This document shows positions 34,976 through 43,516 of a stretch of DNA of 64,000 nucleotides, one piece after another. The stretch is from Bacteriovoracaceae bacterium UBA7317. GTDB taxonomy: Bacteria > Bdellovibrionota > Bacteriovoracia > Bacteriovoracales > Bacteriovoracaceae. The notes under the pieces were generated by a model. It ran no database searches and had not been told where the DNA came from. It saw only the letters and a program-made list of their open reading frames with translations. A program made the position numbers and the translations under genes. The stretch spans positions 1 through 64,000 of the forward strand of contig DKQD01000120.1 in NCBI GenBank assembly GCA_002474345.1, read 5' to 3'. Each line of letters starts with the position of its first letter. The stretch's first letter is position 1.

Positions 34976-37366
34976 CTAGGGACCATACCAGATAGGAGAG
35001 CTCCAGGCCCTTTCGTAGATAAAGGGAGTATAAGTTCCGAATTGAGTTTTTTCCCATACCTTTGGGTTTTTATGGGCCACATTAATATGACGGCAGCAAC
35101 CTCTAAACCCTTTAGGAATTTTCTTCTGGAGTCTTCTTTTGGAGCATGATTTTAAAAAGTAATCTGTAGGAGTTAGTTTCGGATGACTATTTTTGACGTA
35201 TCCAACGCATTGATGCCAAGACCATCTGCAAACAGGTTTTTCAATAACCCTTGCATAATAGAAGGCCCTTTCCTTTGGATTAAAATCTGGGTCTTTCCAA
35301 AAGCCACATAGTTCACTATGGCCTTTTTGAACCTCTTCACAGCTATTTAAGTTATACCTTTCATTCTTCTTGCCAACTCCAGAAATATCGTAGACTTTTT
35401 CGTGGGTTTTACCTGACTCATCAACCCAGCCCTTTATAACTTGAATGACTTTTAGAGGTGTGCTTTTTTCTCTCAAATCCTCTCGAAGCTCTCCTGCATT
35501 CTCCTGCTCTTCAGGACTAAACCCTGGATCCTTTAGTGCCGCTAATAAGAAAGTTGGGGACCTCTTAACTCTCCCTTTTAACGGTGGAAGGTCACTTCCC
35601 ATTGGAACTCCTTTCTCGTAACCCACACGGACGAAATCACCTCCATTTAGGGCCACTTGGTTTGGAGAAAACTTAACATTCTCACAGAGCTTACTGGCCT
35701 CTTTTCTTGTAAAGCCCCATCCTCCAAAAAAGCGTAAGGCGATTCTAGTCCCACTTGTTCCATATGTTTCCTTTCTTCTTAAAGCATCAAAAATATAATC
35801 CCTAGAGTTTTCCTCACTCCAAACAACGGCTAACCCTCCTGGACCATAAGACATAAAGTCAGCTAAACCTTTTTGCTGAGTCTCGATAGGAAATCCATCT
35901 TGGGCCATTTTTATAGAAGCTTTTCCCTTGTCCTGATTGGAAGCTCCAGCTCCTCCATGCCCCTTAAAGTTTATTTCATTTGTGGCACCCGGAGCACCTA
36001 TATGGGTGTCTGTACTCCCAATGAAACCGTATTTAAAGGGATTTACTTCAAGTTTATCTTTTAATTGAAGGCCTCTTTTTAAGGCATCTCTTATAAAGTT
36101 TGATTTCTTTGGATAGGTTGAGTACCAAGAAAATAGGAAAGGTACATCTCCCAACAACCATTTTTCAAACATATTTTCTTTATCAGCAGTCAAATTATTG
36201 TAAGGCATTTTTTCAAACTGACAAAATTCATCAGGGTTGTTCACTACGGGCTTTTGGCGGAACATTGATCCCGCTTTGTAATAATGGCATTCTGAATCAC
36301 CTTTATGCTGGAATACTTCAATTAAGGGTTCCAATCGTGCCCTTTTTAGGGCGTACTTTTTAGTGAAGTCTTTTTGATTTTCGCCTTCTTTATTAAAAAA
36401 ATTCCTCACTTTTCTTTCAAACATTCTGGCATTGCTCATATTTGAATTATGGGGAATCGCCAAAACATCACAGCCCTCCCCTTCTTTATTTTTGAGCTTT
36501 TTATTTTCGATGCAATTTTTAATCAACTCATCCCATAAAGCTTCTGGATGCTTGGCATCCATCGCTGAAACAGGTGAACTCGGAACACGATTATTTCTAA
36601 AAAGGACATTCCGGTGTAAATTCCAAGAAAGTGGTGAAAGAGTATACTCGTAACCAATAAAAGAGGTAAAATTACAATCTTCAGTTTTATCATATACAGA
36701 CTCAGCTGAATCAATAACTTCCTTCCAACCAACCTTCGCCCCTTTCTTACAATATTTTGCATTTTTACCGCAAAATTTACCTCTTTTAAGAGGTTTATCA
36801 TCGTGAGTGTATTGTCTCACTCTAGCTCCGCCCAAGTATTTCTCAATAAGATTCATTCCTTTATGAGAAAAGTTTTTTCGCAATTTTTTACAGGTCTTTG
36901 ATTTATAACCTTTAGACTCAAAATCGACTTCACCACAAACACGAAGCTCACCAAAAAATTCCGCATGATCGGAAACCATAGCAAAATCAAGAGGCCTACC
37001 AAGTTGAATACTGCGGGTAGGTTTTGCTTCGAACGTTGGGGCTTTACTAGAAGTTTCTCCTGTTTTTAAAAATGTATTCTTTATATTTATTTTTCCTTCC
37101 TCAGAGATTGGAATCCAAGGATGCAGAGAAATTCTTTTACCTAAGGCAAATTGATAGGCTTGATAAGGTGTTGTTCGAGCGTCTTGAGTAGCTGCATCTA
37201 GAGACCTAGAAGTGTGTACATGTACATCACCAAACAAGGCCCTTTTAAGTGGGTTATAAGAACGGCACTCCTCTCTTTCCTCAGTGTATTTTAGCCGCCT
37301 AGAATCTGATGCCATTCCATCATTTAGATTATAAATAAGTAAAACAAATAAAAGCAAGGCTTGCAA
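34976..37366 (-). CDS. Secreted DUF3604 family protein
   Basis: A 796-aa exported protein of the DUF3604 family, large PHP-like proteins with probable metal sites. LFGDVHVHTSRSLDA (about 45-59), RPLDFAMVSDHAEFFGELRVC (about 123-143), FIGYEYTLSP, GFIGSTDTHIGAPG and SGTRIALRFFGGW are family blocks; the His and Asp residues in GDVHVHT, SDHAE and TDTH likely bind metal. Full length for the family. The start is TTG with a strong AGGAGG 7 bp upstream and a signal peptide at 1-19. A phosphoesterase-like activity is suspected but unproven. Confidence 0.9.
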   Translation of the reverse strand: MQALLLFVLLIYNLNDGMASDSRRLKYTEEREECRSYNPLKRALFGDVHVHTSRSLDAATQDARTTPYQAYQFALGKRISLHPWIPISEEGKINIKNTFLKTGETSSKAPTFEAKPTRSIQLGRPLDFAMVSDHAEFFGELRVCGEVDFESKGYKSKTCKKLRKNFSHKGMNLIEKYLGGARVRQYTHDDKPLKRGKFCGKNAKYCKKGAKVGWKEVIDSAESVYDKTEDCNFTSFIGYEYTLSPLSWNLHRNVLFRNNRVPSSPVSAMDAKHPEALWDELIKNCIENKKLKNKEGEGCDVLAIPHNSNMSNARMFERKVRNFFNKEGENQKDFTKKYALKRARLEPLIEVFQHKGDSECHYYKAGSMFRQKPVVNNPDEFCQFEKMPYNNLTADKENMFEKWLLGDVPFLFSWYSTYPKKSNFIRDALKRGLQLKDKLEVNPFKYGFIGSTDTHIGAPGATNEINFKGHGGAGASNQDKGKASIKMAQDGFPIETQQKGLADFMSYGPGGLAVVWSEENSRDYIFDALRRKETYGTSGTRIALRFFGGWGFTRKEASKLCENVKFSPNQVALNGGDFVRVGYEKGVPMGSDLPPLKGRVKRSPTFLLAALKDPGFSPEEQENAGELREDLREKSTPLKVIQVIKGWVDESGKTHEKVYDISGVGKKNERYNLNSCEEVQKGHSELCGFWKDPDFNPKERAFYYARVIEKPVCRWSWHQCVGYVKNSHPKLTPTDYFLKSCSKRRLQKKIPKGFRGCCRHINVAHKNPKVWEKTQFGTYTPFIYERAWSSPIWYGP

Positions 37367-37482
37367 AAAATCCTCCTGTTCAAAAAAATTTATCGGAAGC
37401 CTTGAGGAATAAATTTACCAAGTATAGCAACCTTTTTTAAAAATAAAACTTATCGATTTTCTAGATTAGGATAAAGATATCA

Positions 37483-37507
37483 TTTATTATTTATTATTTA
37501 TTATTTA
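37483..37507. repeat. 3.6 copies of TTTATTA
   Basis: Three perfect 7-bp units plus a partial fourth, running across the stop codon (37501-37503) of the leftward gene at 37501. The unit is not a multiple of three, so copy changes could only alter the very C-terminus. Confidence 0.8.
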
Positions 37508-37989
37508 AAGAAATTATAGACGCTTTTGGCAAATTTTTCTCTGCAACTCACCATTTTGTCATAGTACTTATAAATTGTTTGGGTATGCAAATGCTTATAC
37601 CTTTTTTTCCTATCAAAATATAAAATATCATTTTTACCAAGTTCTTTCACAAGGTCTAAATACTTTTTGTCGTCCATACAGGACTTGAATGCTTTATTTG
37701 CACAATCTTCAACATTGAAAATACTTTTTGGAAGACCATCTTTTTTTAACATAGGATAAAGTTGTTTAAAGTTAGGCTCATAAAGAAATTCCTTCAAATA
37801 ATAGGTACATTTATTCCGTGCCTTAAAACTTGATTCCTTGCTACTACTACTTAAATTCTTCGCCCACTGCCCTGGATTTTTTTTCCAATAATTTTTTACT
37901 CTTTTATAAAGGGCATCTATATATTTTTTATCACTATCTCCGTGGGCCGTTGATACAAAGAATAAAGGCAAAAGTATAATTAGTTTCAT
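37501..37989 (-). CDS. Small secreted basic hypothetical protein
   Basis: A 162-aa protein with a signal peptide (1-17, ending AHG). The mature part is Lys- and Tyr-rich and strongly basic, with four Cys residues (NKCTYY, VEDCANK, KSCMDD, VSCRE) that could form two disulfides in a helical periplasmic protein. No family recognised. GGAGTC precedes the ATG. It lies 134 bp from the DUF3604 gene in the same direction and may be separately transcribed. Confidence 0.7.
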   Translation of the reverse strand: MKLIILLPLFFVSTAHGDSDKKYIDALYKRVKNYWKKNPGQWAKNLSSSSKESSFKARNKCTYYLKEFLYEPNFKQLYPMLKKDGLPKSIFNVEDCANKAFKSCMDDKKYLDLVKELGKNDILYFDRKKRYKHLHTQTIYKYYDKMVSCREKFAKSVYNFFK

Positions 37990-38111
37990 TTTTTGACTCC
38001 ACGATTTTTTATAAATTAATCTTATAATAAAGCTTTAAAGCGGACGTTTTTTATTTTCGACCAAAATTTAAAAAAACTAATATTTTATGATGATTATTTT
38101 TACCATTAAGG

Positions 38112-38150
38112 CAACTACTCTAAAGTAGTTGAAACTATTCAGAAAATAGT
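38112..38150. promoter_or_regulatory. Two adjacent hairpins in a divergent promoter region
   Basis: CAACTACT-CTAA-AGTAGTTG (38112-38131, perfect 8-bp stem, 4-base loop) followed 2 bp later by ACTATT-CAGAA-AATAGT (38134-38150). They sit between a leftward secreted protein gene and the rightward AEC carrier gene. No T run follows, so they look more like operator or RNA structures than a terminator. Confidence 0.5.
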
Positions 38151-38244
38151 ATCTAATTTTTGCGACAAATTTAAAGACAAAGAAAATAAAATCAACATAA
38201 TATATTGCACATAAATACCTGCTTTCAAAATCATAGGTTTTCTT

Positions 38245-39162
38245 ATGCAGCTTCACAAAATAATAGTAATTCTTAGCTTTCTTTTCCTGGGTTTATTTCT
38301 AAAAAGTCTAATTCAACGGGAGACATTAAAAACAAAAACTTCTTTAATCCTCAATAACATTATTATTTACATTTGCCTGCCCGCACTTATTTTTAAAATA
38401 ATACCTACTCTTGAAGTTAAAGAGGATTCCTGGGTTTATCCACTCTCTCATTGGTTTTCCCTTTTAGTCTTAGCAGTTTTGACGTACATCGTTTCAAAGG
38501 CCTGCAAACTAGAAAGAAAAACAATAGGTTGTCTTCTTATACTCGTCCCCCTTGGAAATACTTCATTTTTGGGTTACCCGATGGTTGAAGTTTTCTTTGG
38601 AAGTAAGGCACTTCCCTACGCTATTTTATATGACCAAATGGGCTCTTTTCTCGCTCTGGCACTTTATTCTCCACTTATTTTGTTTATCTATGGCCAAGAA
38701 AAAAGTCCTTCCTTAGTTAAGCTCGTAAAAAAAATCGGTGGCTTCCTTCCCCTTTTGGCCCTTTTAGCTTCCATACTCTTTAAGGATTTTTTTTTAAAAG
38801 AGAGAATTCAAAAAATAGTTTCACTCCTATCATATGGGGTCATTCCTCTCGCAATGACAGCTTTAGGCCTTCAATTAAAAAAACCTTCAAAAGGTTTAGG
38901 AATTCCTTTAATTATAGGTCTGTCTTTTAAAATGATTCTTTCGCCTATTATAACTTTTTTCTTTTTTAAAATATTAGGAGGATTTAATACTCCTGAAAAA
39001 GTTGTCATTTTTCAATCGGCCATGCCTCCTATGATTACAGCAGGGATTTTGGCAAGTGAAAAGGGCCTTCAAAAAAGCTTGTGCTTAAACCTAATTTCTG
39101 TCGGACTTCTTTTTTCCTTTATTGTCCTTCCCGTCTGCTACTGTCTGTTACAGCTATTCTAA
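38245..39162 (+). CDS. AEC family (auxin efflux carrier-type) transporter
   Basis: A 305-aa inner-membrane protein with about ten hydrophobic helices. It has the AEC layout: LILNNIIIYICLPALIFKII (about 35-54), PLGNTSFLGYPMVEVFFG (about 106-123), a central charged loop, then PLAMTALGLQL (about 201-211) and AMPPMITAGILASEKG (about 260-275), where family proteins read PxxxxxxxLA. Bacterial members carry organic acids such as malate or malonate; the substrate here is unknown. The ribosome site is weak (AGG). A terminator follows. Confidence 0.87.
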   Translation: MQLHKIIVILSFLFLGLFLKSLIQRETLKTKTSLILNNIIIYICLPALIFKIIPTLEVKEDSWVYPLSHWFSLLVLAVLTYIVSKACKLERKTIGCLLILVPLGNTSFLGYPMVEVFFGSKALPYAILYDQMGSFLALALYSPLILFIYGQEKSPSLVKLVKKIGGFLPLLALLASILFKDFFLKERIQKIVSLLSYGVIPLAMTALGLQLKKPSKGLGIPLIIGLSFKMILSPIITFFFFKILGGFNTPEKVVIFQSAMPPMITAGILASEKGLQKSLCLNLISVGLLFSFIVLPVCYCLLQLF

Positions 39163-39218
39163 AGGACATCAGTCTTTATAAAATTGGTAAGTCAATTTCT
39201 TGAGAGTTATCTTAGAAG

Positions 39219-39249
39219 ACCTTGTCCCCTATGAAGAGGACAAGGTTTT
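39219..39249 (+). terminator. Terminator overlapping the end of the opposite gene
   Basis: ACCTTGTCC (39219-39227) and GGACAAGGT (39238-39246) form a 9-bp stem with a 10-base loop followed by TTTATT. It ends the AEC gene transcript, while its right arm encodes the last residues of the oppositely transcribed oligopeptidase gene. Confidence 0.8.
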
Positions 39250-41265
39250 ATTAAATATTTTAAGAATAAAAGTATATTGAAGGCTTATTTCTTTAAGGGC
39301 CTCATACCGCCCGCTGGCCCCAGCGTGTCCTCCGTCTAAGTTCGTATACAATAGGCTATCTCTGTCATCTGTACGAAGCTTTCTTAAACGTGAAACGAAT
39401 TTCATTGGCTCCCAATATGTCACTCGTGGGTCATTTAGGCCTGCCGTCAAAAGGACGTGAGGATAACTTCTTTTTTTAATATTGTCATAGGGTGAGTAAG
39501 ACTTAATATAGTCATAGTATTCTTTATCTTCAGGATTCCCCCACTCTTCATATTCCATTTGTGTTAAAGGCAAACTTTTATCAAGCATGGTTGTTACTAC
39601 ATCCACAAATGGAACATCTCCTATAACTCCTTTATAAAGCTCAGGGCAAAGATTCATAGTTGCACATACGAGAAGCCCTCCAGCACTTCCTCCACTCAAA
39701 CAAATTTCTCCTTTCTTTGTCATACCCTTCTCTATCAGGCACTCTGCAGCTGCTTGGAAATCGTAAAAGGAGTTCTTTTTATTGAAGAATTTACCATCGA
39801 GGTACCAAGGCCTTCCCAAGGTTGCACTTCCTCTTACATGAGCGATAGCATAAACGAAACCTCTTTCAACTAACGGAAGAATTTCATCGTCAAAAGAAGG
39901 ATCAATATTTACACCATAAGCACCATAACCATAAAGAACTAGCGGACTTGGCCCATTATTTCCCTTCTTTTTTAAAATGGAAATAGGTATGACCTTTCCA
40001 TCGTAAGATTTGGCCCAAAGCCTTTGGCACTCAAACTGATCTGAATTAAATTGGGGTATTTTTTTTACTTTTAAAACATTCGTTTTCTTCGTGTTGATTT
40101 CATACTCTAGCGTTTGAGGCACTGTTTTTAAAGAAGAGTATTTATAGCGCACAGTCTGAGCCGCCCATTCATAATTCTCAGAAAGGTGAGCACTATAGAC
40201 CTCATCAGGAAATTCAAGGGAATGAAAAAGCTCTCCATTATAGCGGTAAAAATTAATTTGATTTAAGCCTTTCACTTTTGCTTCAATAACAAAAAAATCT
40301 TTAAAAAAAGTTCCTTCATCAAGAAAACAATCATCACTTGAATTGATCAACTCCTTTACGTTCTTTAAACTGGTATCGCCTACTGCGAAAGAAATCAGAC
40401 GAAAGTTAGGGTGGGTATCATTAATGAGCATATAGAATTGGCCATCTTTATGCTCAGGAAAATATTCAACACCTCTTTTTTTAGGAAGGATGACTTGAGG
40501 TTCTTTTAGAATGTCATCGGAAGGTACATACATTGTTTCATTTGTTACTGAACCATAGGAAGATAAGAAGAGATAATTTTGGTCACTACTTGTCTCTACG
40601 CCAGCAAAATATTCTGCATTTTCAACTTCATAAATTTTCCGCGGTTCTTCCTCTTTGCTCTGTCCCAAACTATACTGCATAACTGCATAAGGCCTTTGGC
40701 TATCATCTAGTATTGTATAAAGGACCGTCTTATTATCTTTATACCAAGATAGACCAGTATAAGCATTTTCAAGACTATCTTGAAGGAGTTCACCTGTTTT
40801 TAGATTTTTAAAAAAGAAAGTATAAACTTCTGACCCATCTGTATCGCAAGAATAGGCCATCAAATCATCATTGGGGGAAACTTCCAAACTTCCAAGAGAA
40901 AAATACTCCTTTCCTTCGGCCAATTCATTTTCATCTAAAATGATGATTTCATCTCCATCTTTTCCCTTTTTTCTACAATGAATGGCATACTCTTTATTTT
41001 GTTCAAAACGTACGTAATAGTAATAAACACCATCTTTAGCTGGAACACTCGACTCATTGGGTATTTTTCTTCCTTTCAGCTCTCGATAAAGCTCTTCTTT
41101 CACTTTAGAATCCAAAGCCTTAGAGACAAAGTCATTTTCCTTTTTAAGATGCTCCATAACATCTTTATCTTCCGGGTGGTTTTTCATCCAAAAAAATTCA
41201 TCAACCCTTTTATCACCATGAATCTCTAACTTTTCTTCTATTTCTTTGGCCTTTGGTCCTTTCAT
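39229..41265 (-). CDS. ptrB: Oligopeptidase B (S9A serine peptidase)
   Basis: A 678-aa peptidase of the prolyl oligopeptidase family, oligopeptidase B branch, which cuts short peptides after Lys or Arg. The N-terminal propeller part begins RVDEFFWMKN; the C-terminal hydrolase holds GGSAGG (Ser about 527), LNDPRVTYWEP (Asp about 612) and GGHAGASGRYE (His about 647). LVLYGYGAYG is also typical. The start is set at the ATG with AAAGGTG at proper distance, not the GTG three codons before. There is no signal peptide, so it is cytoplasmic. It lies 11 bp behind the septoil-knot-like gene, likely cotranscribed. Confidence 0.93.
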   Translation of the reverse strand: MKGPKAKEIEEKLEIHGDKRVDEFFWMKNHPEDKDVMEHLKKENDFVSKALDSKVKEELYRELKGRKIPNESSVPAKDGVYYYYVRFEQNKEYAIHCRKKGKDGDEIIILDENELAEGKEYFSLGSLEVSPNDDLMAYSCDTDGSEVYTFFFKNLKTGELLQDSLENAYTGLSWYKDNKTVLYTILDDSQRPYAVMQYSLGQSKEEEPRKIYEVENAEYFAGVETSSDQNYLFLSSYGSVTNETMYVPSDDILKEPQVILPKKRGVEYFPEHKDGQFYMLINDTHPNFRLISFAVGDTSLKNVKELINSSDDCFLDEGTFFKDFFVIEAKVKGLNQINFYRYNGELFHSLEFPDEVYSAHLSENYEWAAQTVRYKYSSLKTVPQTLEYEINTKKTNVLKVKKIPQFNSDQFECQRLWAKSYDGKVIPISILKKKGNNGPSPLVLYGYGAYGVNIDPSFDDEILPLVERGFVYAIAHVRGSATLGRPWYLDGKFFNKKNSFYDFQAAAECLIEKGMTKKGEICLSGGSAGGLLVCATMNLCPELYKGVIGDVPFVDVVTTMLDKSLPLTQMEYEEWGNPEDKEYYDYIKSYSPYDNIKKRSYPHVLLTAGLNDPRVTYWEPMKFVSRLRKLRTDDRDSLLYTNLDGGHAGASGRYEALKEISLQYTFILKIFNKTLSSS

Positions 41266-41276
41266 ATTTGACACCT

Positions 41277-41594
41277 TTAAATTCCTGGAAAGGAGTTTAC
41301 ATATTTTATTTTTATATCTGGAAAAGAATTCACGAATTTAACAGTGAAATCTGGAAAACTTTCAACAAAAACCCACTCTCCACAGCTATTAGCAAAAGAG
41401 TTAACTTTTTTTACCTTGAGGTCCGGAAAAGAGTTGACCTCTTCCACTAAAATATCAGGAAAAGAGTTAACAACCTTTACCTTTCCAAACAGTGGAATCC
41501 CCTTCCAGGTACAACCACTATCGACTTCCGCCTTTACGGTTATGCAAAAACTAACACATAAAAGAATAAGAGGGACCCACAAACTTCTTTTCAT
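41277..41594 (-). CDS. Secreted repeat protein of 7(1) septoil-knot type
   Basis: A 105-aa exported protein. After the signal peptide (1-22) the mature chain is a ladder of six near-identical strands of about 11 residues: VVNSFPDILVEEV, VNSFPDLKVKKV, VNSFANSCGEWVF, VESFPDFTVKFV, VNSFPDIKIKYV, VNSFPGI, preceded by one divergent strand. This pattern matches what I know as the septoil-knot domain, predicted to form a 7(1) knot; that name rests on memory. Cys in DSGC and NSCG could form a disulfide. The ATG follows AAGGAGCATCCG; an upstream in-frame TTG precedes the ribosome site. It is 11 bp upstream of the oligopeptidase gene. Confidence 0.75.
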   Translation of the reverse strand: MKRSLWVPLILLCVSFCITVKAEVDSGCTWKGIPLFGKVKVVNSFPDILVEEVNSFPDLKVKKVNSFANSCGEWVFVESFPDFTVKFVNSFPDIKIKYVNSFPGI

Positions 41595-41658
41595 CGGATG
41601 CTCCTTATGATTCAAAGAGTGAACCGTAACACAAGTTTAAGAGAAAGAGGAGACCCTT

Positions 41659-42954
41659 ATGGATGTCATCGAAAATGGACTCCCCGGGTTATTAGGAGAC
41701 GGAGAGGAAGTAGACCAGTCAAAGCCGAATATAGGAGAAAATCTAGGACCGTTGGCACATAGAATGAGACCTCGAAAGCTTGAAGACTTTGAAGGGTCCA
41801 CTAACTTAATCGCGAAATACCCGATTCTAAAAGGAAACCCCTTACATAGTCTAATCCTATGGGGACCACCTGGTTGTGGAAAAACCACACTGGCGGAGGT
41901 ACTTGCCTTAGAAAAAGAAATTCCTTTTTTCAAATTTAACGCAGTCCTAGGAGGGTTGGCCGAGCTTAGAAAGGTCATTGAAAAAGGTAAAAAGGCTTCT
42001 CTTGAAGGGAATTCACCCTGGATTCTCTTTATTGACGAAATTCACCGTTTTAATAAGGCCCAGCAAGATGCCCTCCTCCCTTTTGTTGAAACGGGTTCAT
42101 TTATACTAGTAGGTGCCACCACTGAAAGTCCTTATACGGCCATAAATAAAGCTCTTTTAAGCCGAGTTCAAACGATAAAACTACCAAAACTTTCAGAAGA
42201 CTCTATATTATCTCTTCTGGAAAAGGCCTTAAAAAAAGAAGGAAGAAAAGCATCTCAAAAAATTCTTCAGGCTTTTTCACATCTGTGTGATGGCGATAGC
42301 AGAAAAGCGCTCAGTTACCTTGAAAATGCTTTTCACTCGCCTATCATTAACAAGGAAAGCCCTACCAAAAAGGAAATCCAAACACTTACTCTAGGGGCAC
42401 ACAGAACCTTTGATCGGGATGGAGATAGACATTATGATGTCATTTCAGCTTTTATTAAAAGTATGCGTGGCTCAGACCCTCACTCTGCGACTCTTTGGCT
42501 CGCGGTAATGATTGAAGGAGGAGAAGATCCTCAATTTATTGCTAGAAGGCTTGTTATTTTCGCTTCCGAAGATATTGGAAATGCAGACCCAAGGGCCCTT
42601 ACTTTGGCGACAAGTTGCCTCCAAGCAGTCCAATCAATAGGAATGCCTGAATCAAGGATTATCCTATCACAAACAACAAATTATCTAGCTTCGACAGTAA
42701 AAAGTAATGCTTCTTACAAAGCAATTAATGATGCTATTGAATTTGTTAAAGAAAGGCCTACAATTGAAGTCCCACCACACCTTAAAAATAAAGGTCCTCA
42801 AAAAAAAGAGTATAAATACCCTCATAATTACCCTGAAGGACACATCCCGCAGGAATACTCTTCACATAATACACCTCTTTTCTATAAACCTTTTCCAAGA
42901 GGGCAAGAAGCCTTCCTTCTAGAAAGGCTTAAAAAGCTAGGTCTTTTAAAATGA
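41659..42954 (+). CDS. rarA: Replication-associated recombination ATPase RarA (MgsA)
   Basis: A 431-aa AAA+ ATPase that acts at stalled replication forks and resembles clamp-loader subunits. PLAHRMRPRKLEDFEG starts the core, WGPPGCGKTT is Walker A (about 69-77), FIDEIHRFNKAQQDALLP holds Walker B, GATTESP is sensor 1, LLSRVQT the Arg finger. The C-terminal tetramer region has RRLVIFASEDIGNADPRAL and ends YPHNYPEG, both RarA hallmarks. GAGGAG lies before the ATG. It stands alone, divergent from the septoil-knot gene. Confidence 0.95.
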   Translation: MDVIENGLPGLLGDGEEVDQSKPNIGENLGPLAHRMRPRKLEDFEGSTNLIAKYPILKGNPLHSLILWGPPGCGKTTLAEVLALEKEIPFFKFNAVLGGLAELRKVIEKGKKASLEGNSPWILFIDEIHRFNKAQQDALLPFVETGSFILVGATTESPYTAINKALLSRVQTIKLPKLSEDSILSLLEKALKKEGRKASQKILQAFSHLCDGDSRKALSYLENAFHSPIINKESPTKKEIQTLTLGAHRTFDRDGDRHYDVISAFIKSMRGSDPHSATLWLAVMIEGGEDPQFIARRLVIFASEDIGNADPRALTLATSCLQAVQSIGMPESRIILSQTTNYLASTVKSNASYKAINDAIEFVKERPTIEVPPHLKNKGPQKKEYKYPHNYPEGHIPQEYSSHNTPLFYKPFPRGQEAFLLERLKKLGLLK

Positions 42955-42971
42955 GATTTATTTAGGGAATA

Positions 42972-43331
42972 CTAGGTCAGAAGGGTCTCTATAACTTTGA
43001 GAAACCGAAGCTCTGAGATAGGCTTAACGAGCCAGAATGAAACTCCACACTCCTTACCTTGCTTTTTTAATTGAGGATCAAATTCAGTTGTACACATCAT
43101 TATAGGAGGGCACTCATAACCGAGTCCTTCTTCTTTTATTTTTTTAAGCATTGAAAGTCCATCAAGGCGAGGCATGTTAAGGTCTGTAATGACAAGATCA
43201 ACTTTGTTTTCTCTTAATTTTTCAAGTCCCTCTTGACCGTCCACTGCAGAAGTCACTTCATACTCATCTGAAAGAAGGTTTTCTAGCTTTCTTCTGAAGT
43301 CCTGGCTATCCTCGATTATCATGACCTTCAT
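42972..43331 (-). CDS. CheY-type single-domain response regulator
   Basis: A 119-aa receiver domain without output domain. The acidic pocket IIED (7-8), phosphoacceptor Asp50 in VITDLNMPRLDG, a Thr in MMCTT and Lys in LVKPIS are all present, so it should take up phosphate. It is clearly paralogous to the receiver at 54.9 kb (shared DFR.K, DGLSM, P.MM.TTE..PQL). AAGGAG precedes the ATG. No kinase gene is adjacent; partners may be the CheA-type kinases in this window. It converges with rarA. Confidence 0.93.
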   Translation of the reverse strand: MKVMIIEDSQDFRRKLENLLSDEYEVTSAVDGQEGLEKLRENKVDLVITDLNMPRLDGLSMLKKIKEEGLGYECPPIMMCTTEFDPQLKKQGKECGVSFWLVKPISELRFLKVIETLLT

Positions 43332-43516
43332 AATTCATCACTCCTTAAATACCAGACAAGAAACAGTTTCTATGCCCTATAGTGAATTGTGCATCATAAA
43401 TTTCTAAACACCCTTACAAATTCCATCGGTCTTTCTTTTAAAAAGGTTTAAATTTATTAAAAACAGGATATTAGGCACCTAATCTTAAGATAAAAGACAA
43501 AAAATAATGGAAAAAA

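Noticed and set aside
36100-36801. Several frames of 70-90 codons within the DUF3604 gene, both strands.
   Set aside because: No ribosome sites; composition is that of shadow frames (many rare Cys/His/Phe runs).
41290-41480. Regular GGAAAAGAGTT-like repeats every 33-36 bp, resembling a CRISPR array.
   Set aside because: The period is a multiple of three and encodes the VNSFPD protein repeats; units diverge at third positions and there are no unique spacers.
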